A DNA stretch of 64,000 nucleotides from Paracyclopina nana (lineage: Eukaryota; Arthropoda; Copepoda; Cyclopoida; Cyclopettidae), in the NCBI GenBank assembly GCA_019096065.1, contig JAGUCH010000001.1, forward strand, positions 13,144,001 to 13,208,000. Direction: 5' to 3'. The position numbers and the translations under genes were made by a program. The notes below the pieces were generated by a model that was given only the letters and a program-made list of their open reading frames with translations, searched no databases and was not told the origin of the DNA. Below, piece by piece: positions 48,437 to 59,500 of this stretch. Numbering within the stretch: position 1 is the first letter of the stretch; each line of letters begins with the position of its first letter.

Positions 48437-51400
48437 TCATGTTATAGTGGTCAATTGACCAGTTGCCACATCACTCATCATTGACCTTAGGATTGAGAAA
48501 GGGTTAGTAAGTAGGGAAATATAATCAATAGTTTGAGTGATTGGACTTACTGGGGGTTTTTCAGGTTGTTGGAGCGTTTTTGCAGGGTTTACAGTGTGAT
48601 CACTGTCAGAAGGAGGATCTTCATCAATTTGTTCCTGAGTTTCGCTGATAGATTGGACAGCTTGCTCTATCTCCCTAAGATTGTCAGTATCTTCCGCCTC
48701 TGCCTCCTCTGCAGCATTTGCTGCCTCTTCAGCCACTGCTGCCTCATCGTGGTCTGCAGCTTCTTCTTCAACCTCCTCAGTAGAAGCATTTCTTTCATCA
48801 TTGCCTTCTTCTCCTGCATCTTCTTGAACTTCTTCAACCTCATCCTGGACGGGAGCCAGATTAAGATGCTCAGCCAAGGCTTCATCGTCTGATCCCTCAT
48901 CGCTTGTATGGTCATCAAGCGAATAACCTGCTTCATCATCACTTGATGTTGACACATCATCGTCATCCTAATTTTATCTCTGTTACTACTACGTTTTTTC
49001 ACCGTAAACTGTAAATTTACCTGTTGACTTTGCTTTTTGGTTTCTCTCTTCCCTTTTCCTGCCCTTTTCTTCTTTTGAGAAGATTCAAAGACCTCTTCCT
49101 CATCGCCCACATCAGTTTCTAGCTGGACAGCATCATTATTAGAGGAGCTCGTTGTTTGCTTCCTATCTGGGAAGTGTTGCTCTTCCCTCCTTTCTTGAAG
49201 AATGGCCTTCATTGATGGGCGAACGCCTGATGTGGACGCCTTTGGTGCAGTCTCTTTGAAAACAGGAGGGAATCCCTGAATTGATGCATTGTTGCCTTCT
49301 TGTGGAGTAGTGGCTTGAGGATTATCTTTCCAAGCTGCCTGCTTCTCCTCAAGAACTTTTTTGTAGATAGCATCAAGCTACAGAAGTTAATTGTCAGTAT
49401 ACGCTAAAACAACGTTGCAAAAACATAGTACTTACATTTTTGATGCCACACTCCTTCTCAAAGTAAAAGTTGTCATATCTCTCACCGACGTCCTTGGCCG
49501 CATCAATGAGGTAGCTGATTGTCTCCCTGGCATTCATTTGATCCAAGCCAACATTGACACGCATCTCCATCACAGCCTCTTGAGGAGGCAGAAATTTGCG
49601 CTTCTTCTCCTTTCTAACCAATCCACAATTCTCGCGGTCAACCATTTCGACAACATTGTCACGCTTGAGCATAATCGCCCTATGCTCTTCCTCAGAAAAG
49701 AATTTTGTTCCAGGTTTGAAGAAATGCTGTAGTGAAAATAAAGTTAACACAGTTTTTACACCGTTAATTTGCTGTTTACCTTGTTGCACTCAAAGAAAAC
49801 CTTATCGCAAATGTATGCTGCTCGGAAAAGATCGTCTGAGTCTTTGCAATACTCCATCAATTGAGTCAAGAAGGTTGTTCTTGTGTTGCCAAACAGATCA
49901 GAAAATCCAGCCCGTACTAACTTGACATTCTCCTTGTCATCCTTGCTTTCTAATGTCACTCGCTTCTTCATAACCTCGATTACGGCAGGTAGGATTACTC
50001 TTGTAACTCCCCTGGGAATAGGCCGGTTGATAGGCTTCAGCGCTCTCAGACTCCTAGATCAGATCAGTTATTTAGCCATTATTTGCACATAAACAGTAAT
50101 ATTACTTCTTTGTGTCGCCAAGAATGAAGTGACTGATCATGTATGGACTGAATAGGAAATGCATGAGTCCAATTCCAACCTGCTTGTTGACACTTGATTT
50201 TTTCAATAACTCAATTTGTCGAGCAATCAATGGAGGCAAATGTTTTTGCACCCAGTTGCAACCAAGGAAGACATCTGCAAACTCGCCTCCAATGTCCAAC
50301 GGGAAAAAACGGAGTAGCAACGAAGCAATTGTGCCCTTCCTTTCAGCCGACTGGTCCCCAACTAGCTTGATCTTATCGTAAATCTTAGCATTAGAAGTGA
50401 TCAGCTCAATCACGCTAGCTTTGAGTTTGGCATTTTCCGCTTTAAGCTCCTTAACAGCAGCATACAACTTATACTGGCGTCTTGACATCTTTGTGTTTTC
50501 AGCCAGTATGAAATCCTAAATATTTCTGTGTTATATCAATGTTTACCCCAATAAAACGTTGTAATTACCTTAATAGCCGTCTCACGCTCTTGAAAAAAAG
50601 TTTTGATCTCCGCCATGAATCCACTCCCAAGAACTGGCGTCACTGCTGTTGACATTGCAGGTGTCACTGCTGTTGAGGTGTTGCCACTATGGCCACTTGA
50701 TGTCGAGCCTCTGAAAGTTGGCTGCTCCATTCCAGAGCCTGGATCAGGTGAAGTGACAAATGTCTGAAGGAGCTGCGCATTTGATGAGGAGGGTGCAGCT
50801 GGTGTCTCAGTTGCCCCAAATGACAAATCAATGAAGGGTTGCCCTTCTTTTGGCATCTCGCTTCTTTTCTCCGTTACTTTTCTGTTCTTAGCAGGTGTAC
50901 CTATTGCTGACGACTCAGAAGTGGGTGAGGCGGTTCTTTTGTTCCTTGGAGGCAGCTTAGGAGGGGGCAAAATCTTCTTTTGTCCTTCTGGACGAACAGA
51001 CGGCACTGTGCTTATCTTAAGAGGTGTCACCTTTAAGGGCGTCTTTCGTGCAGACTTCCTCTGTGGGGTTGTCTTGGCAGGAGTGGTCGTAGCAGCAGTT
51101 GCCTTTCCTTTACTGGGTGTCTGAGGCTTCTTCTGAGCTGCTTTGGTTGCTGTCTTCTCTGCTGGCTTCTTTCCTTTGGCGACTCTTGTTTGAGTTTGGA
51201 AGTCATCTTCGTCTTGCTCAGAATCCAAAGCCTGAGATTGTCGTTTCTCTGACAGCTGTATATAAGGACCGTTATTACGGTGTAAACTTTGTAAAAACGG
51301 AGTAAAAACTTACTTCTTTTCGAGCCTTTGCTGCTGCTACTTGCAACACGTGAGAAGATGAGGGCTCCATAGCTGGTCCCGGAGGGTCATTTCCTGCCTC

Positions 51401-51993
51401 AGAATCAGTGGTAGTTGCCACCTTAAGTTTGGCCCCTCGCGTTCCATGGACACCTGTGTCAACTGATGAAGCGACATTGGGATCAGTTATCTTAGTCCTC
51501 GGGACACAGTAGTATCTCTTGCTGATCTTATCACGATTGAGGCTGACAATGTCATCATACTTGCTGAAGCGATGTCGCCCCTTGCACTTTCTGATCTCAG
51601 CTGAGAATTCGCGAATATATTTTGACACGACATTGTCAGATGATCCTGCAAGGTACGTGTACGGTAAAAAAACGTTATAATAACGGACATAAAAAGTTCA
51701 CCTTCTTCGACACGCATGAACAAGCTGAAATGCATTTCCTCTCCCTCCAACGATGCATACTTGCGAAGACTTCTTTTCAAAGAGTCCAGTGGCTTTGTCG
51801 GGTCGAATCCAAACAAACTCTGTAGTGACTTTCCATCGTCAAACACAACGTTCATTGGTAGAACGCTAAAAGCTGGATCGTCGTCTAACTTCGCAATTAT
51901 GATGGAAGTGTAGATTCTAGTTTCTTCCGGCTCATGAGGAGAAGTGCTTTTACTTGTGTGCACAGACCCCGGATCACTAGGTGGTTGCTCCAT
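48437..51993 (-). CDS. Accessory protein of the transposon, 8 exons, 1057 aa, family unknown
   Basis: I do not recognise a named family. Exons on the minus strand: 51993-51702, 51645-51314, 51255-50569, 50515-50106, 50053-49780, 49726-49436, 49377-49021 and 48967-48437. All junctions are GT-AG with introns of 52-58 bp, and joining them keeps one frame of 1057 codons. The start ATG has a strong context (GCCATGG). In order the protein shows an N-terminal region with a regular hydrophobic pattern (about 30-170), a Lys/Pro/Thr/Ser-rich basic segment (about 225-380), a coiled coil (about 448-490), a conserved-looking globular block (about 490-770) and a very acidic Glu/Asp/Ala-rich tail (about 880-1000). 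Basic plus coiled-coil plus acidic parts suggest a nuclear DNA- or chromatin-binding partner of the transposase, like TnpA of Spm. This role is inference from position and composition. Confidence 0.78.
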
Positions 51994-52760
51994 GGCACGG
52001 TCAAGATGATCTATAGTAATAAGGTGAGTTCTTGTCGCTGCTGTACTATAGCACACAGTCTGACTGAGCTGTGGTAGGCTTCAAGACAAAATTTAAATAT
52101 AATTCTGTGGATTTCACTTCCAAAAATTTCCATAACCTGCCTTAAATTATCAAAAAGTGCCCAAATTGCATACTTTTTTAAAAAATACAGAACTTATCTA
52201 GGAGCTCTTTTGAAGACGCGTGAGATTAGCCCGCTTGCTTCCATGACTGACACATCACTTAAGCTCACGCGCTATGTAGTAAGAACTACTAGCGCCACCT
52301 AGGCTAAGACAAACAGATTTGGTGATTTTAGCATGCAAAACTTGCGTCAAGAACTCACTTACGAGACCCCCCTGGGCACGGTGAAAAAACGGAGTAATTT
52401 CAACGTTTTATCAGGTTGAACGGAGTAATTGTTGTTATATGGGCGTGCGTTCCACTTGGCAACTGGGCGACGACTGAGCGCGCCAGCAGCTGACTCACTC
52501 ATTATATTGCACGCAACGCAGTTTGACGGAAAATCTCCATGAGTGCAGTTCCACACGCAACCTGTCAACAAGAAGTTAAAAAATTATTTCGTATCATCAT
52601 TTTCGGAGGTAATAAAATTTCTTTCACTGATTTCAATGAGCATTACATGTTTTTTCCGCAAAATTATGTGCAAAATAATTTGCATCGTTTTTATGCCGTT
52701 TCTACGTAGTAAAAATACTTCAACACAACATAAATTGTACGTTTTTGTCTCCAGTTCAAA
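51994..52760. promoter_or_regulatory. Shared divergent promoter region of the transposon
   Basis: The 767 bp between the two head-to-head start codons must hold both promoters. It contains three AAAAACG-type motif copies within about 53 bp (52378-52430) and a further cluster at 52686-52718 and 52738-52746. A pyrimidine-rich stretch ending CAG at 52754, six bases before the transposase ATG, looks like a splice acceptor. GAG/GTAATA near 52606-52612 could be its donor, giving a leader intron. Confidence 0.5.
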
Positions 52761-55700
52761 ATGGATGCCAAAGTGAAGAAGGGAAGGATCGTGAAGAAAA
52801 CTGCTAATGAGAAAGCGTCAACACCTTTTCAACGCATGAAAAGGTACCGACAAAAAGTGGAGCTGGACAAGCTAATTATTGAATTGCGGGAAAAATCAAA
52901 GAGATTGGGAGAAGCGGCTAATAACAAGATTCGAATTGAAGACAATCCACTACCAATAGAGCTCGACATTCTTCAAAAGGTCTCTAATGGTCTCAAGGGA
53001 GTGATAAGTCCGGTGGGTGAGGAATTGAAACAGAAATGTAGCCAATTTGGAGCTCAGAAAAACTTGCTTAAAGAAGCCGAAAACTTTTTCAATGAAGCCG
53101 ACCGTTTAGAGAACAACTACGTTACAATAACGGATGTTATCAATGAGCAAATCAGTCTCACTGAGGTCATTGATCGCAATCACAACAATTTCTACATGGT
53201 TGGGATTGAAGATGAATCTTTTCCTATATTCTATGAGGATGAATACTTCATGATCAAGCATATCAAGGAGAATCCTGATCAGTATGACTTCAACATGGCA
53301 TGGTCAGATTGTGTTGACATGTACATGAAAAAGCTCAGGCGTGGAACACTTAACAAGAAAATGAAGCAAAGTCAACCAACATCCACTGTAACACGAGCTA
53401 GCATTGAAGCTGATAATGGAAACTCCATTGATTCTGAGGTCATTGGAGATTGGCAGCCTATGATCCAAGAACGTGCTGTATCTGCATTAGTGAAGGAAGA
53501 GAGCGAGGTCATTGATTTCTCTGGAACAGACATTGTTACTCCGTTTTTTGAAGGTTTACAAGAAGACAACGGCGAAGTTCAGTGTGCGCAAGAAGCTGAC
53601 GTCTATATTGGCGGACAGTCTGATGACAGCTTGGATGTTGTTGGAACGGAAAGCGATGATGAGTATGCATTTTTCAAACGAACAAAATTGTCCTTCACCC
53701 AGCCAGAAAATGCTGTAGATGACCTCATGCCAACTGTTGGTACCGATTCTGATGAAGACAATGATGCTGTAGCCACCAACTTTATCGAGGGCGAAGATGA
53801 TGCTTGCAATAGCATTTTGGAGAATGAGCTAGAGGAGTCGTTTGAATCGCTGGTAAGTTTTTTCTACGTTTATTGCATAAAAACGGTACAATAATCTTAT
53901 ACATTTTTAGAGCTCACAAGATGAGATAGACATTCCTCCCGATGCTGACTTTGATGACAGTGCATTGTGTTCAGCCTTCAGCTCAATGTCTATAAAGAAG
54001 TTCTCTTTGTCTGAGCTTATTAGAGCTCAAAGAGAAGAGGACAAAATTGAGGACCTATTGGACAAAAACGAAATGACTGCTAACCGTTACCTGGCTATTG
54101 TTGCTAGGCATGGCGTATCTAATGATGCTGCAGATGACATTTGGAATTTCGTCAGGGCAATGGATGTGGACCGAAGAATGAAATCATTCAAGACCATTCT
54201 CAATCGTGTGAAGAAAGAGCTGCCTAATGTCAAAATGAAATTTGAGCTTCGAAACAAGGACTCAAACGAGAGAATAATACATGAAGGCACCGTTTACCCC
54301 GAAAAAACGTATCCATCATCTAAGTACGAAAAATTGTGTGAATGGACAACTTCAGCAATCAAAGATTTGTATGAGTTCCATCTGAAAATTCACAACAAGA
54401 AGAGACGCTACCCAATTAAGAGACAAAAAGTCTTTGATCTTGCCGTCGATGGCGTGCCCTTGTCCAATTCTGGAATTGATAAGATGGACTTAGCCTGTGT
54501 AAGGTTTTTCGGCTGTAAAACAGTCTACATGTCAGGTGCCTTTATCTACAGAGATGGCTTCGGGATTAGCCTGAATGATTGTATCGAAGCTTTGCTTGAT
54601 GCTGCTAAAAGAGAGGGCTTTAAGCTCAATGTGGTTATCGCTGACGCACCTGCAAGAGCAAAATTGAAATGCCTGAAGGGGCACGCTGGCTACTGCTCTT
54701 GCGATCGATGCCTTGCTGTTGGGGTTTACCTCAAAAAAATGGTGTTCCCACCTACAACGATGTCTTACAAACACCGCAGCATGCCAGAGTGGCTTAGGCA
54801 TGTTGACTTGGCACAGGCTGATAAAAGAAATGGCCAAGAAGTCAATGACTCAATGACGTTTGGAGTGCATGGCAGGTCTCCACTTCTTACCATTGATGGA
54901 TTTGACTTGATTGAAAACGTACCAATTGAGCCAATGCACAATTTACTGTTAGGGATGGCTCGTGGAATTATCTGTGAAATTGTGAACCCTCGGAGATTGG
55001 GAAGCAAGACTTACAGTGCAAGGACAACAGAGCTAATGCAGGAGTTTGACCAGAGGTGGACAAAGTTGAGGATCCCATCTGAGTTCACGCGACGACCTCG
55101 TGCAATGAAATCTGGGTTAATTCACTTTAAATCGTCTGAGTACCTGGCAATAACGGTGGCTGGCTTCCTAAACTTTGGACGTGCACTCATTGGTGAGTAC
55201 AACAGGAAGTATCGTAAGGTGTGGTACTACTTTTCCTACTTGGTTCGTTCTGTCTTCTTTGATGACAAGATGTACAGCGAAATATGCAAGAAAGTCAACC
55301 TGTCAGAGTTGATGCAGACTTTCTATTTCATGTATGAGAATGTCTTTGGAAAGGAGAAGTGTTCGTTCAACCTTCACTTGTTTTCTCACCTACGTGAAAC
55401 CAGAAAAAAGCACAGACTAAGCCAAATATCAGCGGAGCCATTCGAAAGCTTCTACGGGTTCATTAAGAGACTGATTGTGAACAACACCAAAAGCTTCACT
55501 AAACAGGTGATGCAAAAGTCATTGATTGCCAGTATAAGCCAACATAACTGTGAAAGAACGGTAAACATCAACATGAAGAACACCCGCGCCAATCGTCAAG
55601 ACAACCTGATCTATACCAATGACAGAAGCTTCTATGAGGTTGTTGGCATTGAGGGAAAGAACTCATATCGATGCATCAAAATTATTACGTCAAAATATCG

Positions 55701-55863
55701 GAATTCAGATGTTTTCAACCTTGACTTTTCTTTGGTTGGCGTTGAGAGCTTCAAAAAATATGATTCAGAGGAGGTCATCATTTCAAAGGATAAAATTGTG
55801 GGAAAGGCAATTAAGGATGGCAATATAATGATTGCAATTCCCATCGACGCCCTTCACTCTTAA
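52761..55863 (+). CDS. Transposase, CACTA/EnSpm-like, 2 exons, 1014 aa
   Basis: It is expected to cut and rejoin the element's ends. Exon 1 is 52761-53852 and exon 2 is 53911-55863. The 58-bp intron is GTAAGT...TTTTTAG, phase 0, and the joined frame is uninterrupted. The N-terminal third (exon 1) is charged, begins with a Lys/Arg-rich segment and has no domain I know. The rest resembles a family of animal transposases related to the CACTA/Tnp2 group: DLAVDG (about 541-546), VVIADAPAR followed by a Cys/His cluster CLKGHAGYCSCDRC (618-631), PIEPMHNLLLGMARG (about 702-715), IPSEFTRRPR (752-761), NLHLFSHL (about 851-858) and AEPFESFYG (about 872-880). Candidate acidic catalytic residues lie in DLAVDG, VIADA and the PFESF block; these are proposals, not proven. 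The gene is head-to-head with the accessory gene. Superfamily placement is moderately sure; transposase identity is strong. Confidence 0.85.
53853..53910 (+). other. Transposase intron carrying the recurrent motif
   Basis: This is a 58-bp GT-AG intron between the two transposase exons. It contains two copies of the element's motif (ACGTTTATTGC and ATAAAAACGGTACAATAAT). If it were not spliced, the frame would stop at 53894. Confidence 0.85.
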
Positions 55864-56057
55864 GCGTGGTCAGTGATCATGATTACTCTTTTTTTCTTAA
55901 AAAAACGTTACAATTACCATGTAAATGTATCTTTGAAATTGTTACACATGTGAGTGTCACATAACTTTGTGTAGCTAATGTGATGGAAGAAATATGATCA
56001 CACATGTTAAATATAGAAAAAGTCATATGTCATGCATTTTGAATTTGCAGCTATGAA

Positions 56058-56063
56058 AATAAA
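56058..56063 (+). terminator. Polyadenylation signal of the transposase gene
   Basis: AATAAA about 195 bases after the transposase stop codon, within the transposon. Confidence 0.5.
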
Positions 56064-56556
56064 CCATTTTTCATGTGAAATTGTTGTTCCTTCCCAATTT
56101 CTTTTCGGATTTGACTGATCATTTTTTGCGTGTAAACGGAGAAAAAACTATAGATTAACTGAGACAATCACAATTTTGGTTTAATCACATCATTAGCTTT
56201 GAGTTGCTTTCTAAAGTGTTAAAAGTGATGCCATGAGCTACCAGCTAATAGTTATCAAAAATAATAATTTCTCATGTTTATTCTATGCATTTGGAGACTT
56301 CTATAACCTATAAGGTGATTTTGACATAAAATTTGATAAGTTATGTATGTTCAAAAAACACATAGTAAACTTACAATTTCTTTAGTGTTTATGTAAGAAA
56401 TAAACTCTTGAGTTATAAAATTAATGTTACTGCACAAAAACGGAGCAGCCAATTTTGGGTCTTACCTTGTACTTTACAGTGTAAATTAACGTTAAAAAAA
56501 CGGAAATAAAACGAAGAACGATTTCAGCCACTTTATAATAACTTTCCAATAACTTG

Positions 56557-56574
56557 AGAATTTCTGGTTGGGCG
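56557..56574 (-). repeat. Right terminal inverted repeat of the 8.9-kb transposon
   Basis: AGAATTTCTGGTTGGGCG is the exact reverse complement of 47650-47667. It follows the last motif cluster (56489-56515) by about 40 bases. Confidence 0.75.
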
Positions 56575-59500
56575 CTATGTGGAGGACTGACCTTGAAGAC
56601 GTTCATTGAACTAAAGTCTACAAAGGAATGGATGCCAGATGACAGCTTTGAAAACCAGCAACTTCACATTCACGCTCTTTTATTTTGCCAAATGATAATA
56701 ATGGCATGTAACAAGGTTTTCGGCGAGTTTGTCGTTGGTGGTGACAAATTGGTGGCTTTCGATGATCAAGAGCCCAAATTGTTGATCATGCTCCATATCT
56801 GGGCAAAGCGCCAATCATTCTCTGGCTGCTATTATCATCAAAATGGAATGAGATTTTGATTTGATCCGAGGCCCCTTTTTTCATGTGTCGGGCAAAAAGC
56901 ATCATTTTTTGGTGGAGAACATACAGCATACTACGTGGGCCCGGTCATCTGCTGTGTTAGATTAAGCTTTTTTCCACGCTCTAATGACAGGCGCCGAGCG
57001 TTGCTCGAATTCATAAGAGGGTAGGGGGTCAGTTTTGATTCACAACAGATATCCATCTGCTTTATGAACCTACGTCGCGCGTCGAGGAGTTTTTTTCCCA
57101 GACATCATAATGATAGAGCTCTTTTTAAAAGTGTCTGTCAAGAATTGTGTCACTATTATTCATTTGTAAGCCACCAAAGTGTATTTGTCATCATCCTTTT
57201 CCCCTGGCTTTTAAAATACATGTAGTATATTGGGATCAAGGCTCGGTTTGAACTGCATCATTTTTTAAAAGAAAGGAGACGGCCACTTGGAGCATTCTAT
57301 CCTTTGTTTCCAAAAAAGTAGTTCCCAGGGTACCTGCCTAATTGGGTGTGATCAAGTATGGCAAACTATGATTTTCTTGTCAGTGAGCATGAGCTTGAAA
57401 AAGGGTTGAGTTGAATGGTGCGATGATTAAAAAGCGGGGGACAATTTTCAAGGGGTTGATCATCATCATTATACCAAAAGGGGTGGTTTCAGCCATCCAG
57501 CAGCCATCTGCTTGACTCTGATGAAAAATGACATAATTTTTTCCTCGCCTTATGTGCCCTGAGCTCCTGCATGCTGCTGCTGCTGTGGCAGGGTATCGAG
57601 CTACTTGTTGAGCATTTAGATTGCAAAAAACTAGGCTTGAAATTGCTAGCTGTGCTGCGGACAATTTATCACTTTTCCAAAAAAAGGATCATTTCAGTTG
57701 CAAAACCGCAAATGACTTTCCTCCAGGATAATCTACGATGTCTGAGCTATATCCGTTTTTTCGATGCAAAAAGACAATTACTAATTTTGCCATCAAGTTC
57801 TGCGTTAATTAGCGAAGTGAGACCAGACGGTGCCCTCTTGCGGCGAACTTGGTCCCTATACGGCTACTGTTGTACATGATGGGTGAGAGTCCCAAAGCTT
57901 GTAGGCGGTAAACGTTGTCACTTGTGGTCTCCAATCAAAATTCTGCCCAAGAAGTTTGTATGCGCAAAGACTATGTGATGATTTTTTGGCCTCAAACTTG
58001 CTTTCCGGCGCCAGGAAGGAGAAAAAGAAGAGAAATCTTTCCTCCGTGGTGCAGCATGTAGATGTATAAATACTTGTTGTAGCTGCTGCAATCAGCGAAC
58101 AAGGCTTTTGTCCGCGCGAGAATAATTCCCCTTTCTGCATGCTTCTCAGCTGAGCTGCAATGAAAAAAGCGGCTTGTGGTTTTATGTTGACATTTAAAGC
58201 TAGCCAGATTTTGTGTAAAAATGCCCGACCATAAAGGCAGCTTTGGGTGGAAAAAAAGTTGACGTTTGGTAGAGGCGAACGCTGTAGAAGTTGATGGCTG
58301 CTGCGTGAGGTTCGCAGCCGCGCCATATTCAAAACCGTTTCCAAAATTATTCTCGCGAGTTGAGAAACTGTCAAACTTTTTGTGTAAGCGTCAGTATTCG
58401 TCGTGACTGAAACAGATTACTTACTGACCCTCAGCTTCAAACGTTCCCCCTACTACGTGCTACAACACAATTTTGCTTGATTCACTCTTTTTTTCTGTTT
58501 GAGCCACCAGCAGCCGAACTTTTCAGCCATAAAATTGTATGGTTATGATTTCATAAATGGCAAGTTCCCCCCAATTTCAGAATTTTTTCCGGTGGATTTT
58601 GTACTGCGCTAAGTTGAGCCATATATAAACTGTTATGTACCCTTGTATTCGCAGAGATACACATTGTTCTGTAGTATCTACTCAAGGGGGAAACTTCCTA
58701 TTTGCAATGAGCATCTTTTTTTCCAATCCGTAATAATAGGGCGTAGTCAAGAAAGGCAATTTGTCGATATTGATCTCTTTCTAGCCTATTTTGGTTGTTA
58801 AGTCCAGCTTACCTTTATGGATTGGACGCTAATAATCAATTAATATTTCATCAGAAGAAGCAGAAAGTTATCGATATCAGATTTTCAAGGCCCTCATGTT
58901 CCAGAGTATATGCACAGTACTTATAGAATTATTCACATTTTTAGCAAGTAAGTTGTAATTCTTGCAAATGACGGAGTGGGAATTTTTTCTCAGTGCTTTT
59001 TCTTGTGAAATAGGAGATAATAAATAGTTAAAGCTAGTACGAGCATGCATTATTCAGCAATTTGACGCGTTATTGGAGCGAGCTTGACCGCACTTTTAAA
59101 ATTCGCTTCACTTCTGTCCCTTCTTTTTGCATTTTTGAAGCGAGCTCATTGGCCCGACCTAATTAGTCGAGCCGTCATCATAATAAAACTTTCGTTATGC
59201 CAACATTAAACATGGAGTAAAAAAGTTCCACTTCCCCTGGCAAGCTCAGCGCGATTGCAAGGCTGGCAAAATAACAATTCCCGGTAATAGAAGAGGCATA
59301 ATTTTTTCTCTCCCTTCTTTTTGCCTGTTCTACATTGATCTCAAGATGATGGATCAGATTTTTGACGCAATGTCTGGAAAAAACGTCTGACTTCGATGAA
59401 TGGAATTACAAGGTAGAACAAACGTACTCATTTATTTCCAATTGGCGTTAATATCTAGAACGTCGTCTACAAAAAATGCCACCCAGACGACTAATTCAGG

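Larger units (their letters stand above)
47652..56572. mobile_element. 8.9-kb two-gene DNA transposon, CACTA/EnSpm-like, apparently intact
   Basis: A perfect 18-bp inverted repeat, CGCCCAACCAGAAATTCT, lies at 47650-47667 and inverted at 56557-56574. If the true ends are CCCAACC (47652) and GGTTGGG (56572), a CG dinucleotide flanks both sides as a 2-bp duplication, within the range of CACTA elements. Because CG is self-complementary, this is weak support. Inside are two divergently transcribed genes with uninterrupted reading through eight short introns in total. One is a transposase (plus) and the other a large accessory protein (minus). A recurrent AAAAACG-type motif fills the noncoding parts and is found right up to both ends (47706 and 56515). 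No CACTA terminal pentamer is present, so the superfamily name rests on the transposase. Intact frames suggest a recent insertion. Confidence 0.75.

Noticed and set aside
1837-51353. Many CACGTG E-boxes scattered over the window as possible Myc targets
   Set aside because: The number seen is about what chance predicts for a 6-bp palindrome in 64 kb; only the copy in the E2F island is mentioned.
56554-56859. Plus-strand 101-codon frame crossing the right transposon end
   Set aside because: It spans the terminal repeat into flanking DNA and has no known domain. A weak similarity of flanks beyond both repeats was also judged too poor to extend the ends.
57856-58374. Minus-strand frame of 172 codons
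   Set aside because: It has no recognisable domain and its Ser/Phe/Leu-rich composition is typical of chance frames. No plausible splice partners were seen.
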